Of a stretch of 64,000 nucleotides of DNA, positions 10,145 through 21,302 are shown in pieces (within the stretch, counting starts at the first letter, position 1; every line of letters starts with the position of its first letter). Source of the stretch: Microglena sp. YARC (taxonomy: Eukaryota; Chlorophyta; Chlorophyceae; Chlamydomonadales; Chlamydomonadaceae); the NCBI GenBank assembly GCA_022414725.1, contig CM039465.1:46116970-46180969 (forward strand), read 5' to 3'. A program made the translations under genes and the position numbers. The notes below the pieces were generated by a model, which saw only the letters and a list, made by a program, of their open reading frames with translations, was not told where the DNA came from and did not search any database.

Positions 10145-11041
10145 TTAAGCGCCTGGCTTGCTGGGGAAGCCATCAAGGTCAAGCTGTTTGCAGACTTGGT
10201 CAAGGAACTGGTCAAATGACTTGGGAGCTAGGCTGGGGGGGGTACGAATGTTGATAAAGGTGAAGTCCATGGGGCTCCAGTTCATGCTGAGGTGGTTGAC
10301 ACACAGCACTTTGCCTCCAGGATGTGCACAGCTCCTGGGGTCCATGATCATCTTAGGTCTGAATGAGAGGGTGTGAGCATGTGCATTGACCATGGCAGCT
10401 CGCAGACAAATGGCCCACTGTAAAGTGGGTCTGGCTGTGGTAGAAACAGTGGGGTAGGCTTGCACCATTTGCTGGAGTCTGCTGTTGTGCTTGATGATAG
10501 GACTGCAGGCATCAGATGGCTCCTTGTGCATTGACCTGTGTGGGAACTGTTCTCTTTCAGAAGCCAGCAGGGTAGGGAACTTGCTGGTGAATGCTGTGAT
10601 GAGCTTGGACAGTGGAGGCCTGGGCTGGATGTTGAAAGCTGGTGAAGCAGGCCTGCTGTTCAGGTGGTGTAGGGTGCATCCAAAACGTGTGAGGCTAAGG
10701 CTGGAGTTGTTGGAAAAGTGGATGTGGTTGACATTCTGATTAACTTCTCCCAGTGGTAGTCCAATGTCTGGTGACCTGTTGACCAGTATCCATTGGTCCC
10801 AGGTAGTGGCTGTGTTAAGATCAGATGGCTTGAGTGGCCCGTCCCCATCTATGGGGCCATCATATTCCTCATAGTTGGTTCTGATCTGGTCACTGAGGAG
10901 TTCCATCTCTGCTCTGGCTCTTTGTAGGCCCAGGTTGTCCAGCTGTTGTTGGAGATCTGGAGTGGTTTTAGGAGGGTCATCTACTCCTAGTCCAGGGTCA
11001 TTTTGGGGCTTGTGTACCTCTGGATGGATGAGTTCTGGCAT
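10145..11041 (-). CDS. Unknown ORF2 of the outer Copia element
   Basis: 298 codons in the place where pol would be expected. It begins MPELIHPEVHKPQND, has a possible short helix (LDNLGLQRARAEMELL), and ends LDGFPSKPGA just before the 3' non-coding region. I recognise no integrase, RT or RNase H motif, no zinc knuckle, no signal peptide and no membrane segment. It could be a captured host gene fragment or a fast-evolving element protein. A frame through the 11144-11590 repeats may connect it to the gag ORF by frameshift. Confidence 0.5.
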   Translation of the reverse strand: MPELIHPEVHKPQNDPGLGVDDPPKTTPDLQQQLDNLGLQRARAEMELLSDQIRTNYEEYDGPIDGDGPLKPSDLNTATTWDQWILVNRSPDIGLPLGEVNQNVNHIHFSNNSSLSLTRFGCTLHHLNSRPASPAFNIQPRPPLSKLITAFTSKFPTLLASEREQFPHRSMHKEPSDACSPIIKHNSRLQQMVQAYPTVSTTARPTLQWAICLRAAMVNAHAHTLSFRPKMIMDPRSCAHPGGKVLCVNHLSMNWSPMDFTFINIRTPPSLAPKSFDQFLDQVCKQLDLDGFPSKPGA

Positions 11042-11143
11042 GTCATCACTATCAGTATCGTCAGAGGCTTCCAGATTGTCTGCAGTGAAAGGGGAATGGG
11101 ACTGGCAGGTGGTGGGAGGATGGTCGTGGAGGTCTTGTACTGC

Positions 11144-11590
11144 CTACACATGAGTGGGTGGGTACTGCCCTATCTCAGAATCAGTGTGGGGTGCAGATGG
11201 AGCAGAAGTAGAGGGGAAGTCCTGGTGGTCTTGATCTGCCTCCACATGAGTGGGTGGGTACTGCCCTATCTCAGAATCAGTGTGGGGTGCAGATGGAGCA
11301 GAAGTAGAGGTAGGGGAAGTCCTGGTGGTCTTGATCTGCCTCCACATGAGTGGGTGGGTACTGCCCTATCTCAGAATTAGTGTGGGGTGCAGATGGAGCA
11401 GAAGTAGAGGGGGAGTCCTGGAGGTCTTGATCTGCCTCCACATGAGTGGGTGGGTACTGCCCTATCTCAGGAATAGTGTGGGGTGCAGATTGTCCAGAAG
11501 TAGAGGGGGGAACCTGGCAGTCTTGATCAGCTCTACTGGGGGAGGTCTCATGAGTGGGTGGGTACTGCTCTGTCTCAGAGTCAGTGTGAG
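11144..11590. repeat. Coding minisatellite in outer Copia, ~105-108 bp unit
   Basis: Four to five tandem units (with CCTCCACATGAGTGGGTGGG and CAGAATCAGTGTGGGGTGC) are translated on the minus strand as repeats containing EIGQYPPTHVEADQDHQD and STSAPSAPHTDS. They lie between the gag-protease ORF and ORF2. The unit length is close to a multiple of three, but small indels shift the frame between copies. Confidence 0.85.
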
Positions 11591-13299
11591 TTGATGGAGG
11601 CTTGGTAACCATCATGATGTAGGCAATGGTAGAGTCCACAGGGATAGAGGGCAGGGACTGGTGAAGTTTGGGTAAGGTAGAGTCCATGCCTTTTGGGGCA
11701 TGAGAGGAGCAGTTTAGTACCAGATGGTTTTGGGATGGAGAGTGTGGCTTGAGTCTTGGACAGGTGAACTTGGAGGTCTGGGCACAGGCTGGTGGCTGCA
11801 TGAATGCTAATGATGTTGGGCATGTTGCAGTCAGCAAGAAATACATTGTTCAGGATGATCAGAGTCCTGCAATGGCCCTTGATCTTGGCCTTCCCTATCT
11901 GCTTGCAGAGGATAGGTGGAGAGTCTTGATCTGCCAGCTGCAGCTTAATAGGCTGTTGAAGGTCCTGAATGTCATGCAGATGGGAGATGTTACTTGTTGC
12001 ATGAGAGTGTGCTGCAGTATCTATGATCCATTCTGTCTGTAGTGCTGCCTGGAAAACTTCTCCATCTTCTATAGTGCATTCATCATCAGCACTTATTTGT
12101 CCAAAGAATGCTGTATCAGCCAGGGGGTCAGGTGGCAAGGCAAATGAAACAGACTTGCCTCTGGTTGGTGTAGCAAATCTCATGGGCTGGAGGTTGTCCT
12201 CATCCAGTGCCAGGGACAGGAAGTTGTGTTCTTCACCCTCACTGTCAGAGTTGGAGGTGGACTGATCACCATCAGCAACATGGGCATGGCGTCCCCTGCT
12301 TGGGTATCTTCTTAGACGCCTCCTGTCTGGACTGGTCTTCTTGGGGGTCTTCTTGTCGTCAGGATCCTTGTCATCTCCTGATCTGTTCTTGGGAGGTGAC
12401 TTAGATCCATGGTCAGCTTCATCTGAGTCTGCTGGCCTGAAAGCCAGGTCAGTGTCCTCACTGGTGCACTCTCTGGAGCTATGGCCTATTCCCCCACAGT
12501 TCCAGCAGGTCATCTTCTTGTAGGAGATGGTCCTGTCTCTGAATGGGAGGTGCTTGCTGTTGAAGGGCTTCCTGGCCCTGTAGGCTGCAGCTGCCATCTC
12601 AGCCTCTTCAGGAGATGGTGCAGGGTCAACTTGCTTCACTAAGCACCAGTTGAAGAGGGCACTTTGGAGCATGGAGAAGGTGGTAATAGCAGTGGGGTTG
12701 AACTGATTGATGTAACCATCATATTCAGAGCGGGAGTTCAGTCCCTTGACAATGAGGTTGAGGAAGGTGCTGGTAGAGACGATGTGGAGGCCTTGTATCT
12801 TGGGAATCTGGGAGTACAGATCAGCTGCCCTGGAGAGGTAAGTCTGCAGGGATTCAGTGGAGGTCATACGTAATCCCATAATGGCAGTCAGGGTGGTATG
12901 CTCTAGCCTGCTGCCTTCCTCAGAGTACAGGGCATCTAGAAACCTGAAGGCTCTAGTGGCCATATCTGTGTTGGCATGAATGGCCTGCTGGATGCCATCT
13001 GAAACATGATCTATGATGACCTTGAAGGCCTTGTTGTTCTTCCAGGTGGAGATCCTGTTGGGGACACCAATCCTAGGGGCAGCCGGAGCAGCCGGGTCAG
13101 CAGCCGCAACAGGAGGGTAACTAACGTCATCAGCAGGGTAACCATCAGAGTCATTAGGCTCGCCAGCGACCACCGCTTGTTGGCAGTCGAAAGCAATGGC
13201 AATGGTATCCCTATCTGATTTGAGGGCGAGGAGGATATTCTGCCTGGCGCTGCGCCAGTTGTAGAGGTTGTTACCGGTGAATATTTTGGGATGTTGCAT
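11581..13299 (-). CDS. gag: Copia gag with zinc knuckle and protease-like domain
   Basis: 572 codons from ATG at 13297-13299. The N-terminal part is Copia gag (GNNLYNWRSARQNILLAL; LDALYSEEGSRLEHTTL; LQTYLSRAADLYSQIPKI; FLNLIVKGLNSRSEYDGY). A CCHC knuckle CWNCGGIGHSSREC is at residues 265-278, followed by a basic/acidic linker. The protease-like segment has WIIDTAAHSHATS near residue 430; its active-site triplet is DTA where DTG is usual. The frame ends after RHGLYLT, just where integrase would begin. This full gag contrasts with the gag lacking a knuckle in the inner element. Confidence 0.85.
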   Translation of the reverse strand: MQHPKIFTGNNLYNWRSARQNILLALKSDRDTIAIAFDCQQAVVAGEPNDSDGYPADDVSYPPVAAADPAAPAAPRIGVPNRISTWKNNKAFKVIIDHVSDGIQQAIHANTDMATRAFRFLDALYSEEGSRLEHTTLTAIMGLRMTSTESLQTYLSRAADLYSQIPKIQGLHIVSTSTFLNLIVKGLNSRSEYDGYINQFNPTAITTFSMLQSALFNWCLVKQVDPAPSPEEAEMAAAAYRARKPFNSKHLPFRDRTISYKKMTCWNCGGIGHSSRECTSEDTDLAFRPADSDEADHGSKSPPKNRSGDDKDPDDKKTPKKTSPDRRRLRRYPSRGRHAHVADGDQSTSNSDSEGEEHNFLSLALDEDNLQPMRFATPTRGKSVSFALPPDPLADTAFFGQISADDECTIEDGEVFQAALQTEWIIDTAAHSHATSNISHLHDIQDLQQPIKLQLADQDSPPILCKQIGKAKIKGHCRTLIILNNVFLADCNMPNIISIHAATSLCPDLQVHLSKTQATLSIPKPSGTKLLLSCPKRHGLYLTQTSPVPALYPCGLYHCLHHDGYQASINSH

Positions 13300-13790
13300 T
13301 GTGAGGTCTTCTGTGTAGGAGTCTTGGCGTTGTAGGTCGGAGTGTTGGGATAGGGGGAGTTACGAGGGCGGGGCAGGGAAGAGGGGATGGAGTGTGTGTG
13401 GGAATCGCGATCCAAAGGGATCCAGCGGATTACTGGGGGGTGAACGTTGCCAAGCGGCAACGTTCGACGACAGAAGCTTCTCTTAAGCTGGAGGCGTAGA
13501 CAAATTTATCGTCTGAGATCAATACAGCACTGTGTGGGTCTCGGTGAGGGCGTCGTCCTATACTCACTTCATAGATTTCGGTGACTTGTGGTCGCTCTTG
13601 CTTGCTCCAGTCGTAGGACGCAGTGGCAGATCCAAGGATTCTTGGTAGGAAGCGGCAGGCGGAGCAGCGGGAAGTAGGATCCGCACAGGGAGTCCAGGTG
13701 CTTAGTTAAAACTCGGGCCTTCGACAAGTCAGAGGGGAACTGAATCCGAACGCGGAAATCAGCGGCTGTTCTTCGTTAGCGTCTAAAGAT

Positions 13791-13803
13791 GGCGCACATA
13801 ACC
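13791..13803 (-). promoter_or_regulatory. Primer-binding site, outer Copia
   Basis: GGTTATGTGCGCC abuts the 5' LTR on the minus strand. GGTTATG matches the initiator-tRNA-Met anticodon arm complement used by copia. Confidence 0.6.
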
Positions 13804-14031
13804 TCTTAATGTAAGATTGTTACAACGGCATAGGCTCGACAGAGGAGAAGATACTATTAAGCGCAACAGGCGCAATCATATAGAATAGAGATGTGTACTG
13901 CAGGGTACTGCAGTCACGTGCAGGCCACAGCTAGCCTGAGGCCTGGCGGCAGGCAACGCGGTACCAGGAGGGAAAGGTACCGGTGTGCATTATGCCGACT
14001 CAGGGACTGATATATAAATCAGTCAATAACA
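13804..14031 (-). repeat. 5' LTR of outer Copia
   Basis: Differs from 4237-4464 by about four substitutions, including the terminal TG to TC. It is older than the inner element, as nesting requires. Confidence 0.87.
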
Positions 14032-14036
14032 CCTTT

Positions 14037-15269
14037 TCCTGAATTGCGATGCTCATATGTCCGGTGTCAATAGGTATTATAATTGTTCAGGAAATTTTTA
14101 TATCTTTTACAATGTTTCGGTATTTTATGATTTGAAGTGAAAACGACAAATGTTGTTTTGTGACCCACGACGGACAAACGAACAGATTTGATGGACTACC
14201 GGTAATCCTTAATTTCGAAATTTTTAATTTCTTTCATTCGGGTAAAATTTTGTGATATTTTTCATTCGGGCATGACACCAAGTCCTTCCCGCTGTGTCAT
14301 GCAACAGTTGAGTGTTAGTCCGGGCTTTCACCGACTTTATGTCTTCCTTTGACTTTGGAGTTCCTCTCGGCTCGCTCCGGTCCCTTGTCCCGTGATTTTC
14401 ATCACTCCTTAACCGTATTAATTTGTGTATGCAGAAATTCCGCCGGTTTCCAAGACTTATCCGGATTTTTCTGGATATCCGTAATTTTAGCGTAATGCAT
14501 CTTCGCCGCGTTTTTGAGACAGCTTTGTGCGCTTTAATTGTTTTCCTTTCCTATGTTTGGATTGCGTCCTCATATTTACCGCCCCTCCATGGGTAGCGAC
14601 TTCGGTACATCAGGCGTACTGCCGGACGAGCAAAACGGATGCGCCAAACGGATGCGCCAATCGGAGGCGCCAAACGGATGCGCTAAGGAACCTAAGGGTT
14701 CGCCCTACAAAGTGCATTTAGACCGCACCAACTGACGTTTGCAAACGGCAGGCAGCTTGATAAACTCGCAAAAACTCGCAAATACAGTCACCTATTCTCC
14801 GACTCGAAGCAAATTTCAGACAAGTTGTATCTTCAGTCACGTCACCTCATCTTCCAAGTCAAACTGCGCCCCGAACCACTTGACGTTGGGATTCGACAGT
14901 CAAGTCATCCCGAAGGAGACTGCCTAGTCACAGCCGGAGGGTGCACAGCCCCAGTTTATGAGGTAACGCGCAACTGTGTACCAAAGCGCGGGATACGAGA
15001 CACACGTTCCGCAAGAACAGCCACGAGGGCAGCAACAAGGTTAACGAGGGCAGCAACAAGGTTGCACACACCGCACATTGCACACAGCACACAAAACAAC
15101 CCTAGTGACAGCGGGGCTCAGCGAGGCTTCCTCATACCTCCAGCCGATCCCCATTCAATTGCCAACACAAGGGCGGTCACGCCCTTGTTTGTATCCGTCT
15201 TGTTTGCTTTACCATTGGTGCTTGGCCTTGGCCTTGCTGACCCCTTCCAGCTTCCGTAAGCTGTATGAG
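14037..15269. other. No recognisable gene
   Basis: AT-rich to neutral sequence. A short tandem CGGATGCGCCAAA run lies at 14636-14690 and GCAGCAACAAGGTTAACGAG repeats at about 15025-15065. Short frames here show no family features. Confidence 0.4.
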
Positions 15270-15473
15270 TTTTTGGCGGAGCCCCCCGGTCTGGGAAGCG
15301 GGAGCCCCCAGTGTTACCCATTTGTCCGTCCATCCATCCGTCTGACCGTGATGAAGCCCGACACGTCAGCCAACGGTCTCGTAACTAACTCGCTTCTGTT
15401 GCCACCTGTCGCTCCCTCGCGATCACTCTCCGCCAATTTTTAGCGTCGCAGGCGACGCTGCATCGAACTTGTC
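15270..15473 (+). repeat. Dispersed repeat family R3, copy 1
   Basis: Shares TTTGGCGGAGC, GGGAGCCCCC, CAGCCAACGGTC, CGTAACTAACT and GCCAATTTT...GCGACGCTGCAT blocks with 41714-41935 and 59492-59700, which are in the opposite orientation. No terminal repeats or target duplication could be defined, so the class is unknown. Confidence 0.65.
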
Positions 15474-15544
15474 CATCATGTAATTGGTATCTTCCTCTTC
15501 CCGTTCTACTGTGCCGGCTCCTTCTTGTTCCGGTTGTATACTTG

Positions 15545-16075
15545 AGCACCGGGATTATTATTTTACTACTTAAGTGGTATTTAATTGTGTGGCATTTAGT
15601 TTAGTGCTATTCAGAATATAATAATTTATTTGAGTGGCATTTATTTTAGTGGCTAAACTATATTTTAGTTGAGTGGTACTTGGTTATTGACATTAAATAC
15701 CGCGGTATTTGATACAGTGGCATTTATTCGAGTGGTTGTTTGTATAGGTAATGTTTTGAGTGGTACTTCGCTGTATCATGGCATATATTTGAGCGGAATT
15801 TAGTCTTGCGGCAAATGGTTTAGTGGTCTTTAGTTGTTGTAGTATACAATTGAGTGTTATGTTTTCAAATTGGGTTTATTAAATTGTGTTTATTGAAGTC
15901 TGATTTATTTAAGTGGTAGACGTTTATAATTTATTTGAGTGGAACTGATTTGATAGCTATATGATTGAGTTGTGTAAATTTGAGTGGTTTTAAACGAGTG
16001 GCTTTTATTTGTTTGACATGCATTGAAGTGGCATTTCTAGTATTGATAATTGTTGAAGTGGTTTATCAGCATGAA
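15545..16075. repeat. AT-rich degenerate short tandem repeat
   Basis: Many imperfect copies of a roughly 20-30 bp motif such as TTGAGTGGTATTTA. It has no coding potential. Confidence 0.6.
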
Positions 16076-16099
16076 TTGCGGTGCTCTCACGCGTTTTAT

Positions 16100-17200
16100 G
16101 ACTTGGTGACTACTTATGTCCTGCCTTAGAACTATCGGCTCTGCCTGCACAGTGACAGCTTCCTGTTGGCTGCGTCACCGGTTCCACTAACACGCGCTGT
16201 CTAGCCTGTACCCTGTTAGGTTCCAGGCTGCCGCCCCTTTCACCGCTGGTGCCCCTTGATGGGTCTCCAGTGCTTGTAACGTTATTCTCGTCTCCGTGTA
16301 TAGATTGGCGCGTCTGTTCCGCTGCAAGCATCTCTGTCCACTCTACAGAGTGTATTAAAGCTGATAGGTTACGGGTTCCTCATTTACTACCACTGCTTTT
16401 CAATGCAACTTCCGCGAGGGCCTCCCGCCGGCTTTGAGAAACTCCATCTGTCGAATGGTGTTTCTTGGTCGCGCGGGATTCGCAATGTCATCATTAGCAA
16501 TGGCTGCGACCATGTCCTTCCTCTGGAGGTCAAGGTTCCTTTTGATTGGCTTGATGTTTGCTCGCCAGCGGCCTCTGCTGCCGGAGAGGAGTCTCCTTCC
16601 GCCATCGTGGAAGCCACCCCCCCCCAGTCATTCCTCCATCTTTCCTTCTTTTTCCTCCCCTGCCGTCTGTCGCCTCCTCCCGTCTGTCGTAGATGACTGT
16701 GACGTGCAGACTCAAGTCGGCGACTAGCCTGGACATCGGTGGAGATACCCTGTCTTCGTCTGCTCGCGTCCTTGTCGTCGCTAACATTTCTCCGGTGTTT
16801 GAGGCTCTGCGTGCGGACCCGGAGGTTGCCAAGCCGACCAAGCTCCCTGCTGATGTCTACGTCGTCTGTGACCCCCTTTGCTCTGCCCAGCCGACGGTCG
16901 GCTACTGGCATGAGCTTGCGCTCTAGTGGCTCTGTGCTACCTTCTGGAGAATTTTTCGATCAAGCTGGCGGACCGCCGGCACTACCGTAGGGTTCGCCAT
17001 AGGAGAACGACCTACGCGTCTGGACCTGGAGATTCTGGAGGTGGTAGGAAGCAGGGGGGTATGGTCAGCACCACTACGGGTGCTGCTCCCTCTACCCCCC
17101 AACCGGGTAAGTCGAGCGATAGAGGGGGGGACTTGGGATTGACTGATCGTCGACGGCGGGATATTAGTACCTTTACTACCTCGGCTCTGCTCTTCGCATC
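16100..17200. other. GC-rich stretch, possible gag region of a Copia relic
   Basis: Lies 5' of the plus-strand Copia integrase relic at 17636 and has short open stretches (for example 16693-16926). I see no diagnostic gag or zinc-knuckle motif, so the assignment rests on position only. Confidence 0.25.
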
Positions 17201-17635
17201 CTAGCGATAAATTTTCGAATTCTGCCCTTGCGATTTGCGATTTTCTGCCCTTGGTGCGATTTTCTGCACTTTCCTCGTCTCCATTCTCCCATACCTCAAA
17301 TCTCGACTTATCCCTAAGGCTTCCCCACCTTCTGTGATCCCAGGTGTCGCAGCGCCGGTCATCGCCCATGCTGGAGGCCGACGTGGACGCCGTCCTGGCC
17401 CTAGTCCAGCGGCCGTGGAGGTTCTTTGGCATGATTTCTTGGTGGATATTTTTCTCTCTTAGGATCCTTGGGGGCCCTGGGTGCGTTCCGTGGTTCGACA
17501 GAGGTCGCGTTCTTTGTCTTACCGTGCCCCTGGTCCTTCCCCTGGGTGCCCTACTTAGGTTTATGCCTCAGCTACATGAGTTTGTGTTCAAGTGTTTGAG
17601 TTCTGATAGGGCTTAGGATTTTTTAGTTAAGTGGT

Positions 17636-19125
17636 ATCGAGTAATGGTTGATCTCGATAAGTTGTGGCGGTGCTTATCGATGGTTTACACTGCTCAGCAG
17701 AATGCAACGGTGGAGAGGTATAATGGGGTCTTACAGAGTGTAGCTAGGAGTATCCACTTGGAGTATAACTAGCTAAGTCTTTCTGGCCATATGCCTTCCT
17801 AAGTGCTTGTTACCTTCGTAATCGGCTATACAACTAGGAAGACAAGACTCCTTTGGAGCTGTTCTTTGGTGTGGTACCTGATGTGTCGTTGTTGCGTGTG
17901 TTTGGTTGCCCTTGCTTTGTCACCTTAGTAAATGGGAAGAAACGCAACAAGCTAGACGAAAGGGCGTTATCTGGTAGACTGGTTGGGTATTCCCTGGTGA
18001 GTAAGGGTTCTTTTGTTTGGGTTCCTAAGTTGCGCCAGGTAGTAGAGAGTCGTGATGTACTCTTCTATGTACTCTTCTGAGCAGTTCAGCTATAACTGCA
18101 TACCTGGGCTATCCCCTTATGACGGGCCCCCGCCCGTATGTTTCACGCATCCCTGCTGCCATCAACGGACACATGCTTGATTCTGCAAGAAATGCCTTAG
18201 ACCCTTTACCAACCCCAATTGTCGACCGCTGCCCTGGTCATGGGATGAATTTGCGTCCCAGGTCAGGGGCTGATGGTGTTGTATTGCGTGTGAAGGTACT
18301 GGGCGGGTGGGATTCTGATGTTCCTTCAGGCAACGATTTATCTGAATCTCAGGGGGTCGCCAGGCCCTCCTCTGCGCCACGTTCCGTCGGTGAAGCTCTA
18401 GGATGTGATCAGCCTCAGGTCATAGTGGAGCCTTTCATAAGTCCGCTGTCTAATAGTCGCCACCCCCCGTCCACCTGTTCGGATGGCTCCCGGGCGTTGT
18501 TGATCCCTTCGCCTCCTGACGTCCCTGGTGGTTTACACCGGACAAGGCATTGCGACAATGTAGCCGTCACCGATAGTGTGAGTGATGACCTTGAACACTA
18601 GTCTGGCTCTCATACTGCGTATGGCTGGGGTGTACCGGTCGACCCAGGATTCATTGATTTAGAGGCAAAGAAAGCCGACCCATTTCAACCAGGCAGTAGT
18701 TCTGCGCTGGGGGCTGTACTACCTGATACTGCTGATATTGCTGATACACATGCTGCTCATGTACAATTAAACTGCTTGTACGTGGGGGCATATATTTCCA
18801 CCTCATCTGAACTAACTTATAAAGCTGCCATGCTTCCTTCCAACCCTGACAGGGATCAGTGGCTGCTTGCTATGAAGGATGAGATGGCGTCCTTGCATGC
18901 CCATGGTACTTGGGCACTCACTCCTCAGCCTCCTAAGCAGAGGATCCTGTCTGGCAGGTGGTTATTTGTGAAGAAAGTTGGGGTTGATGGTTCTGTGCGC
19001 TTAAGGCAACTTTTGTGGTACGAGGTTTTCTGCAGCGTCCTGGGCTGGACTTTCATGATGTATATGCCCCCGTCTCCTCTAAAGCAGGTCTGAGAGTTCT
19101 CCTTGCTGCCATCACTCATCGAAAA
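17636..19125 (+). pseudogene. Decayed Copia pol relic (integrase to RT)
   Basis: 17636-17860 carries a broken integrase end (YTAQQNATVERYNGVLQS) with stops. 17853-18080 reads ELFFGVVPDVSLLRVFGCPC then RNKLDERALSGRLVGYS, the usual Copia integrase C-terminus. 18776-19093 reads DQWLLAMKDEMASLHAHGTW then LSGRWLFVKKVGVDGSV, the start of RT. It is truncated in RT at about 19110. Stops and frameshifts show an old copy. Its family differs from the nested elements. Confidence 0.85.
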
Positions 19126-19331
19126 AAAGCACCCACAAAGCAAAAAACCCCATAACATCAGGGGTGTGTCGAGGACAAACAAACCAAACTCCCAACCACC
19201 GTTTTGGTGGCGTAGGTGTTAAACCCCCTAGAGCAGGACCCAGATCTCAACCACTTACAGTGGCGCCGTGGCGGAGGTAAGAAGCTAACAAATGAGAAGT
19301 CACAAGAAGAAGAAAAAAAAGGGATAATAAA

Positions 19332-19766
19332 TTACGGTGCCACTAAGCAGTCCAGGGCTTCCTGTCTTGCTCTTCTACAAGTAGAAAGATAATCGGCTAG
19401 GTTGCTCCAGAAAGTCTTAGTGCCATTTCCATTCATAAAGGTTCTGAATGTGGAATCGCAGAATTCCACATTCCATACGGTTAAGTCGGTATCCTCATGG
19501 ACATGCCTATAAATATCTGTAAACAGCTTCTGGTAGCGGAGGCGAATATTATTATAAAAAGGGCACTCAAACATATGCATTTCATCCTCAGGTTTTTGAA
19601 ACCCACACATTTGACAGTGTCTCATTGAACGAGGGATGTGTGCTCTATCCACCACCCTCATTCTTTCTGTGTTCAGCCAATGGGAACCCATTCTAAACTG
19701 TGCTACAGAACGAATCTGATCCTGCTTATGTAAGGCAGATGTAAAGGGAATCAAGCAAGCAATCAA
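19332..19766 (-). pseudogene. LINE (non-LTR retrotransposon) ORF C-terminus, 5' truncated
   Basis: The frame reads QFRMGSHWLNTERMRV then IPRSMRHCQMCG and PEDEMHMFECPFYNNIR. This is the cysteine/histidine cluster (CxxC...H...C) found at the C-terminus of many non-LTR retrotransposon RT proteins. Only the tail is present; upstream it runs into a short GAATCAAGCAAG repeat. The 3' side (19130-19331) holds an inverted motif around GGCGCCGTGG and has no poly-T on the plus strand. Confidence 0.7.
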
Positions 19767-19824
19767 TCAAGCAATATATAATAGGGAATCAAGCAAGTAA
19801 TCAAGCAAGCAATATATAACATTC

Positions 19825-20975
19825 AGTTTAGGACCACCCTCTGATCTAAGCATACCCCAGACGGTTCTATGTTTCTTGATGTATAGTACCAAAGCACCAG
19901 CAAGACAGTCTTAAATCACTCAATGCAAGCAGCAATTGAAATTTATGAGATGAATTATTTACAAATACTTATCCTGCTATGAGGAGGAGAATCGCTGAGG
20001 TCACTGACCACCCTCTGGTCGTACTATACCCCAGACGGATCTATGTTCCATGACGTACGGTACCAAAGCACCAGCTAGACAGTCAAAATCACTGAATACA
20101 AGCACCAATACAGATTTATCAGGTGAATTATATACAAATATGTATCCTGCTGTGAGGAGGAGGATAGCTGAGGTCACTGATCACCCTCTGGTCTAAGCAT
20201 AACCTAGTCAGATCTATGTTTCATGACGTACGGTACCAGAGCACCAGCTAAACAGTCAAAATCACTGTATATAAGCACCAATACAGATTTATCAAGTGAA
20301 TTATAAACAAATGCTTATCCTGCTGTTAGGAGGAGGATAGCTGAGGTCACTGATCACCCTCTGGTCTAAACGTACCGAAGTCAGATCTATGTATTGTGAC
20401 GTACAGTACCAAAACACCAGCTAGACTGTCAAAATCAGTGTATATAAGCACCAATACAGATTTATCAAGTGAATTATAAACAAATACTTATCCTGATGTG
20501 AGGAGGAGGATAGCTGAGGTCACTGACCACCCTCTGGTCTTAGCATACCCGAGTCAGATCTATGTTTCATGCCGTACGGTACCAAAGCACCAGCTAGACA
20601 GTCAAAATCACTGTATACAAGCACCAATACAGATTTATCAGGTGTATTATATACAAAGATGTATCCTGCTGTGAGGAGGAGGATAGCTGAGGTCACTGAC
20701 CACCCTCTGGTCTTAGCATACCCTAGTCGGATCTATGCTTCATGACGTACGGTACCAAAGCACCAGCTAGACAGTCAAAATCACTGTATACAAGCACCAG
20801 CCTGTACAGATTTATCAGGTGTATTATATACAAATATGTATCCTGCTGTGAGGAGGAGCATAGCTGAGGTCACTGACCACCCTCTGGTCTTAGCATACCC
20901 TAGTCGGATCTAAGTTTCATGACGTACGGTAACAAAGCACCAGCTAGACAGTCAAAATCACTGTATACACTACTG
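19825..20975. repeat. Satellite-like tandem array, unit ~174 bp, ~7 copies
   Basis: Units are marked by CACCCTCTGGTC near 19833, 20008, 20181, 20354, 20528, 20700 and 20878. Each contains GACGTACGGTACC, CACCAGCTAGACAGTCAAAA, ACAGATTTATCA and GAGGAGGATAGCTGAGGT. Copies differ by a few percent to about 15 percent. It begins beside the LINE tail. Confidence 0.9.
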
Positions 20976-21302
20976 TCTTTGATTCCCCGCATCGCCCTGT
21001 CGGACATATCCTTGTCGCGACCCGAGACCCTGATTTGCCAAGACCCTGAAGACCCCAGCCCGGCCTCAGAGACATATCCTTGTCCCGGCCTCAAGACCCT
21101 GAAGACCCCCCCGAAAGTACGTGCTCAGAGGCAGTACCTGTGGCTGGCATTGGGCTTGTATAGTTAAGATATTGAATAGCTGTCCGAAGACCTTCTGTCC
21201 GACGATCCGCGGTTGCGCGTCCCTTGACCAAAGACGGTAATTGTCGTCCACTAGACTTGGAATTAGTTAGATTACGGCACTACTCGATTGACTATCAGTC
21301 GC

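Larger units (their letters stand above)
4232..14036 (-). mobile_element. Outer Copia-type element, non-autonomous, hosting a nested Copia
   Basis: LTRs lie at 4237-4464 and 13804-14031 (228 bp, about four mismatches), flanked by the 5-bp duplication CCTTT (4232-4236, 14032-14036). The 13804 LTR begins TC instead of TG. Next to it is a primer-binding site GGTTATGTGCGCC (complement of 13791-13803), resembling the internal initiator-tRNA-Met primer of Drosophila copia. A purine tract sits beside the other LTR (complement of 4465-4476). The element is minus-oriented. Its own interior (4465-4757 and 9791-13803) holds gag-protease and an unknown ORF but no integrase, RT or RNase H, so it should depend on a partner. 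Confidence 0.88.
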
